From positions 1 through 64,000 of the forward strand of contig NZ_BMVM01000029.1 of NCBI RefSeq assembly GCF_014650715.1: a DNA stretch of 64,000 nucleotides, in the 5' to 3' direction. A model generated the notes under the pieces. That model saw only the letters and a list, made by a program, of their open reading frames with translations, had not been told where the DNA came from and did no database searches. A program made the translations under genes and the position numbers. Positions 58,833 to 64,000 of the stretch are shown in pieces. This DNA is from Streptomyces bluensis (lineage in GTDB: Bacteria; Actinomycetota; Actinomycetes; Streptomycetales; Streptomycetaceae). How positions within the stretch are numbered: position 1 is the first letter of the stretch; every line of letters begins with the position of its first letter.

Positions 58833-58857
58833 GGTGCGGGTGTGCGGGGAGGGGCCG

Positions 58858-60066
58858 TCAGTTCGTGGCCAGGCGTTCCAGGTGGGTGACGGCGGCATCG
58901 ATGTCGGGCAGGGCGAGCATCTCCTTCTGGGCGCGCCTGGCCTCGTCGGTGGCGGCCGTGTCGGCCAGCAGTCGGCGGCAGGCGTGCAGCATGGGTTCGG
59001 CGCCGCGGGTCGCGATGTGGTCGCCGAGGCCGAGGTCGGCGACGCGCAGCGCGTTGTACTGCTGGTCGCCGAACATGGGCCGTACCGCCATGGGGACTCC
59101 GGCGCGCACGGCCTCGCGGATGCTGTTGTAGCCGCCGTGGGTGAGGAACAACGCGGCGTGTTCGAGGAGGAGTTGCTGCGGGAAGCGGTCGACGACGCGG
59201 ACGTGGGGCGCGGCCTTGGTGGTGTCCACGGGCATGCCGAGCGTGGAGACGACGGCGGCGCAGTCCAGCGCGGAGAGGGCCTCGACGACCGTGTTGAGGG
59301 GTTCGGAGGGGTCGTAGACGGGGATGGGGGCGCCGAACTCGCGGGCCTTGTCGAGGAATTCGAGCACCGTGCCGGGCAGTCCGGTGCCGAGTGAGGCGAG
59401 CACGAGGGGCCGGTCCGCGGGCAGTTCGGGGAACCAGTCGGGCAGGCGCTCGCCGCGGGTGACGGTGCGGGGCTGGCGGTAGGCGACGGCGTCGGGGGCG
59501 AGGGGGCGGGCGAAGGAGTAGGGGGCGGGCATGCAGTCGAGGCGTCCGTGCCGGTAGACGGCGGCCGGGTCGTCGGTCTCGGGCAGGCCGAGTGTGCGGC
59601 GGCGGTCGTTCAGCAGGGGGAGCAGCAGTTCGGGGTCGAGAAACTGGCCGGAGCCGGAGGGCGCGGGCACATGGGGCACGCCGAGGGTCTCGGCGACGAG
59701 GAGCGCGGCGAACTCGTAGCCGTCGCGCAGGATCACGTCGGGGCGGAACGCGCGGGCAAGCGGCAGCAGCACGTCGTAGGCGTCGGCGAGTTGAGGGCCG
59801 GCGCCGAGGGTGGCCCACAGGTCGTGGGCGAAGCGGCTGAACTCCTTGGGGATGGGCAGCTTGCCCTCGAACAGCAGTCGCATGCCCTGGGCGGTGATGT
59901 CGGTGTAGACGCCCTCGACACGGGCCCGCTCTCCGGCGAGGACGGGGGCGAGTTTGTCGGCGGTGACGACGAGGACGTCGTGTCCGGCCTCGCCGAGGGC
60001 CCGCACGAGGGGCAGGCAGGCGCGCGCGTGGGAGGGCGAGCCGGTGATGCTGCACAGCACCCGCAT
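58858..60066 (-). CDS. UGT-like family 1 (GT-B) glycosyltransferase
   Basis: A 402-residue cytosolic enzyme that should move a sugar from a nucleotide donor to the polyketide. The N-terminal half begins MRVLCSITGSPSHARACLPL, the acceptor-side Rossmann fold. The C-terminal donor signature is FLTHGGYNSIREAVRAGVP followed by FGDQQYNALR. In UGT-type enzymes the Asp-Gln pair contacts glucose or glucuronic acid hydroxyls, so a UDP-hexose or UDP-uronic acid donor is more likely than a dTDP-deoxysugar. The UDP-glucose dehydrogenase directly upstream and the absence of deoxysugar genes agree with this. The ATG at 60066 has a GGAAAGG site 9 bases upstream. It lies 48 bp after the dehydrogenase gene. 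The family call is firm; donor and acceptor are inferred. Confidence 0.9.
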   Translation of the reverse strand: MRVLCSITGSPSHARACLPLVRALGEAGHDVLVVTADKLAPVLAGERARVEGVYTDITAQGMRLLFEGKLPIPKEFSRFAHDLWATLGAGPQLADAYDVLLPLARAFRPDVILRDGYEFAALLVAETLGVPHVPAPSGSGQFLDPELLLPLLNDRRRTLGLPETDDPAAVYRHGRLDCMPAPYSFARPLAPDAVAYRQPRTVTRGERLPDWFPELPADRPLVLASLGTGLPGTVLEFLDKAREFGAPIPVYDPSEPLNTVVEALSALDCAAVVSTLGMPVDTTKAAPHVRVVDRFPQQLLLEHAALFLTHGGYNSIREAVRAGVPMAVRPMFGDQQYNALRVADLGLGDHIATRGAEPMLHACRRLLADTAATDEARRAQKEMLALPDIDAAVTHLERLATN

Positions 60067-60114
60067 GGTGACGGACCTTTCCGTGTGGCTTTCTTCGTGG
60101 GGTCGCTTGGGCGT

Positions 60115-61443
60115 CTATACGGCGGTCAGGGCGGGCTCGACGGGGCTGGTGCCGGTGCCGTGCCAGGCGAGGCCCGCGGCGCTGAGCGCGGCCGGGTCGA
60201 GGTGGTTGCGGGTGTCGACGACGACCGGGTGGTGCAGGTCGGCGGCGATCCGGGCCCAGTCGAGGCCCCGGTAGTGCGGCCACTCGGTGCACAGGACCAG
60301 TGCGGAGGCGCCCTTGGCGGCCTGGTGGGGGTCGTCGACGACGGTGATGTCGGCGGGGAGTTCGGTGTGCCGGGTGGCGGGGACGGCCGGGTCGTGGGCG
60401 GTGAGTTCGGCGCCGCGGCGGGCGAGTTCGGCGGCGAGGGCGAGGGCGGGTGAGTCGCGCAGGTCGTCGGTGCCGGCCTTGAAGGTGAGGCCGAGCAGTC
60501 CGATCCGGACCCCGTTGAGGGTGCCGTCGGCGTCGCCGCACAGGCGGGCGATCTTGTCGGCGATCCGGGTCCGCTGGTGGGTGTTGGTGTCGATGGCCGC
60601 CCGCACGAGCGGGAAGTCGACGCCGAGCGCGTCGGCCGTGCCGAGCAGGGCGCGGGTGTCCTTGGGCAGGCAGGAGCCGCCCCAGCCGGGTCCGGGGCGC
60701 AGGAACGCGCCGCCGATGCGGTGGTCCTGGCCGAGGGCGGTGGTGACCCGGCCGATGTCGGCTCCGGCCTCCTCGCACAGTTCGGCGAGGGCGTTGACGT
60801 AGGACAGCTTGACGGCGAGGAAGCAGTTCGCGGCGTACTTGACGACCTCGGCGCTGGCGGCGTCGGCGATGACGACGGGCGCGTCGACGCCGGCGTACAG
60901 TTCGGCGACCTGGGCGGCGGCCCAGGGGCTGTCCGAGCCGATCACGACCCGGTCGGGCTGGAGGAAGTCGCTGACGGAGGTGCCCTCGCGCAGGAACTCC
61001 GGGTTGCTGACGACGCCGACGTCGGGCCGGCCGAGGGCGGCGGTGACGCGGGCGGCGGTGCCGACCGGCACGGTCGACTTGGTGACCAGGACGCTGTCGG
61101 GTTCCAGCAGGGTCCGGATCTCCTCGACGACCGCGTCGACGGCGGTGAGGTCGGCGCGCCCGTCGGATCCGGTGGGGGTGCCGACGCAGATGAACACGGT
61201 GCGGGCGCCGCGGACGGCGTCGGCGGCGCCGGCGACGAAACGCAGCCGGCCCGCGTCGAGCCCTTCCCGCACCAGCTCGGGCAGGCCCTCCTCCAGGATG
61301 CGTACGTCGCCGCGGCCCAGCTCCGCGACCTTGACCGGGTCCAGGTCGGCGCAGACCACCTGGTGTCCGAGTGACGCCAGGCAGGCACCGGCGGTGAGTC
61401 CGACATAGCCGGTGCCGATGACGGCGATGGTGTGGCGGTGCAC
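60115..61443 (-). CDS. UDP-glucose 6-dehydrogenase
   Basis: A 442-residue enzyme of the UDP-glucose/GDP-mannose dehydrogenase family that oxidises UDP-glucose to UDP-glucuronate with two NAD+. Evidence: N-terminal NAD fold with GTGYVGL (residues ~10-16), VFICVGTPTG, the TKSTVPVGT and NPEFLREG motifs, and the catalytic Cys in GGSCLPKDTRAL. The C-terminal UDP-binding domain has GLTFKAGTDDLRDSPAL. The length is normal for the family. The GTG at 61443 is chosen because GAGGTGG ends 5 bases upstream; a GTG at 61452 would lie inside that site, and the longer open frame would run into the next gene. It should supply UDP-glucuronate, or a sugar derived from it, to the adjacent glycosyltransferase, though a housekeeping role in surface polymers is possible. 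Confidence 0.93.
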   Translation of the reverse strand: MHRHTIAVIGTGYVGLTAGACLASLGHQVVCADLDPVKVAELGRGDVRILEEGLPELVREGLDAGRLRFVAGAADAVRGARTVFICVGTPTGSDGRADLTAVDAVVEEIRTLLEPDSVLVTKSTVPVGTAARVTAALGRPDVGVVSNPEFLREGTSVSDFLQPDRVVIGSDSPWAAAQVAELYAGVDAPVVIADAASAEVVKYAANCFLAVKLSYVNALAELCEEAGADIGRVTTALGQDHRIGGAFLRPGPGWGGSCLPKDTRALLGTADALGVDFPLVRAAIDTNTHQRTRIADKIARLCGDADGTLNGVRIGLLGLTFKAGTDDLRDSPALALAAELARRGAELTAHDPAVPATRHTELPADITVVDDPHQAAKGASALVLCTEWPHYRGLDWARIAADLHHPVVVDTRNHLDPAALSAAGLAWHGTGTSPVEPALTAV

Positions 61444-61448
61444 GGCGG

Positions 61449-61455
61449 CCACCTC
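61449..61455 (-). promoter_or_regulatory. Ribosome binding site deciding the UDP-glucose dehydrogenase start
   Basis: GAGGTGG on the minus strand with a 5-base gap to the GTG at 61443. It lies in the 35-bp gap after the GMC oxidase gene and rules out the overlapping GTG at 61452. Confidence 0.65.
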
Positions 61456-61478
61456 GATTCTCGGTAACTTCGCTGCGG

Positions 61479-63011
61479 TCAGACGCCGATGAGCCGCGCG
61501 CTGATGGACGCCGCGGCACGGACGGCCAGGGCGACGCTGTACAGCGTCGGGTTGACGGCGGTGGCGGTCGGGATGACCCCGTTGCCGCCGACGTAGAGGT
61601 TGTCGAAGCCCCAGACGCGGCTGTCGGTGTCGCACACCGAGGTACCGTCGTCGACGGGGCCCATGCGCACGGTGCCCTGGTAGTGCTTGGAGCTGCCGGC
61701 GGGGAACAGCTCGGGCCGTTCCAGGAACTCTCCGCCGAGGGCCTCGGCGACGGCCTCCTGGTCCGCGCGGGCCTGTTCGGCGCCCGCGAGGTCCGTTGCG
61801 GTGAGGTCGTAGTGGACGGTCATGTCGGGCATGCCGTAGGCGTCGGCCTCGCTGGTGGAGAACTCGATGCGGTCCTCGGCGCGGATCTCCTTGGCGCCGT
61901 ACCAGACCATGCCGACGAACAGCGCCGGGTCGACGCCTTCCAGGGGCGAGGTGTCGATGGTCATGACCTGGCCGTGGTTGCGGCGGCCGGGGTCGGCGAA
62001 AGGCACCCAGAAGCGGCCGGTCTCCAGGTCGCGGATGTCGCCGCCGAACTCGACGGTGCCGCGGGCGGCGAGCCCCGCGGTGGGGCCGTCCTTGACGTGG
62101 ACGGAGCTGACGGTCTTGGGCTGGTCGTTGAGGTAGCGGCCGAGGGCGTCGGGGCGGATGCCGGAGGCCCACAGCAGCTGCGGGGTGCGCAGGGCGTCGG
62201 CGCAGACGGCGACGGCGGAGGCGCGTACGGCGAACTCGGTGCCGGTGGGGAGGTGTTCGAGGAGGGCGCCGGTGACCTCGCGCCCGCTGAACAGCAGGCG
62301 CCGGCACATGGTCTCGTCGGCGATGCGGAAGCGTCCGTCGCCCGCGGTGGCGTCGGCGAGCGGGCCGAGGACGGTGTCGGGGCCGGCCCACAGCGGCCGG
62401 CGGCCCGGGCGGGGGGTGCAGGCCAGCGGCATGGTGCCGACGCCGCGGCCTGCCGGGTAGTCCCCGTCGAAGAGCCGGCTGAGCGTCTTGAGGACGAGGT
62501 CGCCGGCCTCGGTGGCCGGGTAGGCGTCGTGGGTGACGCGCAGCAGGTGTTCGGCGGCGGAGAGGGAGACGTCGAGGTCGTCGCCGGGCAGGAACGGCAG
62601 CCGTTCGCTGTCCAGCGGGCGGGGGGCGGTGCAGGCCCAGTGCACGCCCATCCCGCCGATGTTGCTGGACATGACCGCGGCCGGCATGCCGAACTGCTCG
62701 GGTTCGTCGTCACGGCGGGGCCGCAGCAGATGGGTGCCGCGGTCCGCGTACTTCTTCACCAGGGCGCCGTCCTCACCGGGCGCGGTCTCGGGATCGCGCC
62801 CCTGGGAACGGGCCTGGGCCGCGGCCCGTTCCGGTGCGGGCAGGTTGCCGAGGTGCAGACCGGCCTGCCCGGTCAGGCGGGGCCCGAGGTCGGCCATCAG
62901 GATCCGTGCGTGCGGTACGGCGTCGTACACGCGGCGGGCGACGGCCGACCCCACCGGGCCGCTTCCGACGACGAGCAGGTCGACCGTCGGCGGAAGTTCG
63001 GGGCAGCTCAT
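61479..63011 (-). CDS. GMC-family flavoprotein of the pyranose 2-oxidase / C-glycoside 3-oxidase type
   Basis: A 510-residue FAD oxidoreductase. The N-terminal FAD fold has DLLVVGSGPVGSAVARR (residues ~11-27). SNIGGMGVHWACTAPRP matches the segment of pyranose oxidases that carries the FAD-linked His (GGMSTHWT in fungal enzymes). Near the C-terminus, SSKHYQGTVRMG holds the likely catalytic His and VNPTLYSVA the catalytic Asn; TDSRVWGFDNLYVGGNG between them is typical of the family. There is no signal peptide, so it acts inside the cell. Known relatives oxidise C2 or C3 of free sugars, or C3 of glycosides. Next to a glycosyltransferase it may make a keto-sugar on the polyketide or its donor; this is inference. 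The ATG at 63011 has AAGGAGAG ten bases upstream. It is 66 bp after the DAO-type gene and 35 bp before the dehydrogenase. Confidence 0.87.
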   Translation of the reverse strand: MSCPELPPTVDLLVVGSGPVGSAVARRVYDAVPHARILMADLGPRLTGQAGLHLGNLPAPERAAAQARSQGRDPETAPGEDGALVKKYADRGTHLLRPRRDDEPEQFGMPAAVMSSNIGGMGVHWACTAPRPLDSERLPFLPGDDLDVSLSAAEHLLRVTHDAYPATEAGDLVLKTLSRLFDGDYPAGRGVGTMPLACTPRPGRRPLWAGPDTVLGPLADATAGDGRFRIADETMCRRLLFSGREVTGALLEHLPTGTEFAVRASAVAVCADALRTPQLLWASGIRPDALGRYLNDQPKTVSSVHVKDGPTAGLAARGTVEFGGDIRDLETGRFWVPFADPGRRNHGQVMTIDTSPLEGVDPALFVGMVWYGAKEIRAEDRIEFSTSEADAYGMPDMTVHYDLTATDLAGAEQARADQEAVAEALGGEFLERPELFPAGSSKHYQGTVRMGPVDDGTSVCDTDSRVWGFDNLYVGGNGVIPTATAVNPTLYSVALAVRAAASISARLIGV

Positions 63012-63077
63012 GGTGGGGCGACTCTCCTTCTGTTCGGTGCGGTGGGGGGTGGCGCCCCGCAGGGGGGCGCGGGTGGG

Positions 63078-64000
63078 TCAGTGGGTCGCGCGGCTCGCGG
63101 CGTAGTACTGGCGGACCTGCTGGGCGAAGGCCGGGTTCATCTGGGCCTTGGCGAGGATCTCGGCGGGCGGGGTGTACTCGTCGTCGAGGGCCTCGGCGAA
63201 CTTGGCGAACCCGGCGCGCAGTTGGGCCTCGATGACGGCGGGCCAGGCGTTGGGGATCTTCCACTCGTCCTCGTAGCCGGTGGCGAGCAGGTGGGTGACG
63301 GCGGTCTCGACGACGTCGGTGCGGCTGTGGGCCTGGGTGGGCTTGCGGACGGGCTGGAACACGGACAGGTCGTGGCGGGTGTCGTCGCCGAGGATGCGGC
63401 GGGCCATCTCGTCGGCGAGCAGCGGCGACAGGTGCAGGCCGTCGCGGTAGGTGCCGGTCATCATCCACAGGCCGTCGAGGCCGGCGCTGCCGACGAGCGG
63501 GAAGCCGTCGAAGGCGACGGGCCGGTTGCCGACCTGGATCTTCTCGATGCCGGCGGTGTCGAGGTCGCGGCGCAGCTGGCGCAGGGCGCAGCCGAGCAGG
63601 AAGGTGGCGTCGCGGATGGAGGGCACGTCGGCGGGCTCGGGTTCGATGGCGTTGGTGGCGCCGAGGTAGACGTGGCCCTGGCCGCGCGGCACGAGGTGCA
63701 GGCCGCAGGCGAAGGCGCGGTTGGGGGTGCGCAGCACGCTGGTGGGGCCGGGCACGTCGGGGTTGACGCGGGCGACGACGGACACGCCGACGCCGGCGCA
63801 CAGCCGCGGAATGGTGCCGCCCAGGGCGGGCACGGTGTCGAGGAGGGTCTGGGAGGCGGCGCCGGCGGCGAGGACGACCTGGCCGGCGGTGAGGGTGTCG
63901 CCGGTGGTGAGCCTGACGCCGGTGATGCGCTCGCCCTGGGTGGTCAGGCTTTCGCCGAAGCCGTCGAGGAGGGTGCCGCCGGCCTTCAGGAGGGCGCTCT
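63078..64000 (-). CDS. DAO-fold FAD-dependent oxidoreductase, 3' part
   Basis: About 306 C-terminal residues; the frame is open to the right edge and the start lies outside. Visible family marks: QVVLAAGAASQTLL, a FAD-proximal segment; RTPNRAFACGLHLVPRGQG and VYLGATNAIEPEP, substrate-domain strands; and NRPVAFDGFPLVGSAG followed by MMTGTYRDGLHLSPLLADEM, the C-terminal FAD loop of glycine-oxidase/DAO flavoproteins. After the fold ends (DEMARRILGDDTR) there is an extra ~115-residue, partly helical tail (DEWKIPNAWPAVIEAQLRAG and onward) not usual in small DAO enzymes. These enzymes oxidise C-N or C-O bonds using FAD and oxygen. The substrate is unknown; context suggests the polyketide or its sugar. 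The TGA at 63078-63080 is 66 bp before the GMC gene. Confidence 0.85.
   Translation of the reverse strand, partial: SALLKAGGTLLDGFGESLTTQGERITGVRLTTGDTLTAGQVVLAAGAASQTLLDTVPALGGTIPRLCAGVGVSVVARVNPDVPGPTSVLRTPNRAFACGLHLVPRGQGHVYLGATNAIEPEPADVPSIRDATFLLGCALRQLRRDLDTAGIEKIQVGNRPVAFDGFPLVGSAGLDGLWMMTGTYRDGLHLSPLLADEMARRILGDDTRHDLSVFQPVRKPTQAHSRTDVVETAVTHLLATGYEDEWKIPNAWPAVIEAQLRAGFAKFAEALDDEYTPPAEILAKAQMNPAFAQQVRQYYAASRATH

Noticed and set aside
58614..58898. Longer PKS-A starting at 58898
   Set aside because: The added ~95 residues are low complexity, overlap the end of the glycosyltransferase gene and the hairpin, and lack a good ribosome site. The GTG at 58613 has GGGAGAG upstream and fits the usual length before a loading AT.
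61444..62391. N-terminal extension of the UDP-glucose dehydrogenase to 62391
   Set aside because: It would overlap most of the GMC oxidase gene in another frame. The family begins right at the NAD-binding motif that follows the GTG at 61443.

Overview
The window is a very GC-rich piece of an actinomycete chromosome, most likely Streptomyces or a close relative. The signs are GTG starts, strong C/G preference at third codon positions and actinobacterial-type modular polyketide synthases (PKS). Every gene I can support lies on the minus strand, so biosynthetic order runs from right to left. About 58 kb is one modular type I PKS locus and the last 5 kb is a small set of sugar and flavoprotein genes.

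Right end (58858-64000), in transcription order: a partial DAO-fold flavoprotein, a GMC/pyranose-oxidase-type flavoprotein, a UDP-glucose 6-dehydrogenase and a UGT-like glycosyltransferase. They have short gaps and one orientation, so they are probably one transcript. A long hairpin at 58799-58832 follows the glycosyltransferase stop and probably ends that transcript. The next 185 bp carry the leader of the first PKS gene.

PKS region, read leftward. PKS-A (58613-36231) has a KS-less AT-ACP loading module and extension modules 1-4. PKS-B (36153-18187) has modules 5-7. PKS-C (17952-355) has modules 8-10. PKS-D starts at 343 and runs off the left edge. All ten extender ATs carry malonyl-type motifs. 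The loading AT has Trp where extender ATs have the carboxylate-binding Arg, so the starter should be a monocarboxylic acyl-CoA. Predicted beta-carbon outcome: module 1 OH, 2 OH (opposite configuration), 3 alkene, 4 CH2, 5 alkene, 6 CH2, 7 CH2 (or OH), 8 CH2, 9 CH2 (or OH), 10 OH. The chain then continues on PKS-D. This is a long, unbranched, mostly saturated polyketide. No thioesterase is in the window, so release chemistry and final size are unknown. The neighbouring genes suggest that it is glycosylated from a UDP-hexose or UDP-uronic acid pool and perhaps oxidised on the sugar.

Most notable: (1) a 173-bp element with perfect 21-bp inverted-repeat ends sits in frame in PKS-A where an ER domain would lie, and a 20-bp relic of the same family sits in frame in the DH of module 5; (2) a pyranose/C-glycoside-oxidase-type enzyme is grouped with a UGT and UDP-glucose dehydrogenase; (3) the DHs of modules 7 and 9 deviate at two conserved motifs although an ER follows each; (4) near-identical tracts are shared between modules, a sign of recent homogenisation; (5) docking regions fall into two classes that alternate along the assembly line. 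I do not recognise the product. Domain borders are estimates from motif positions, accurate to roughly 50-100 bp.
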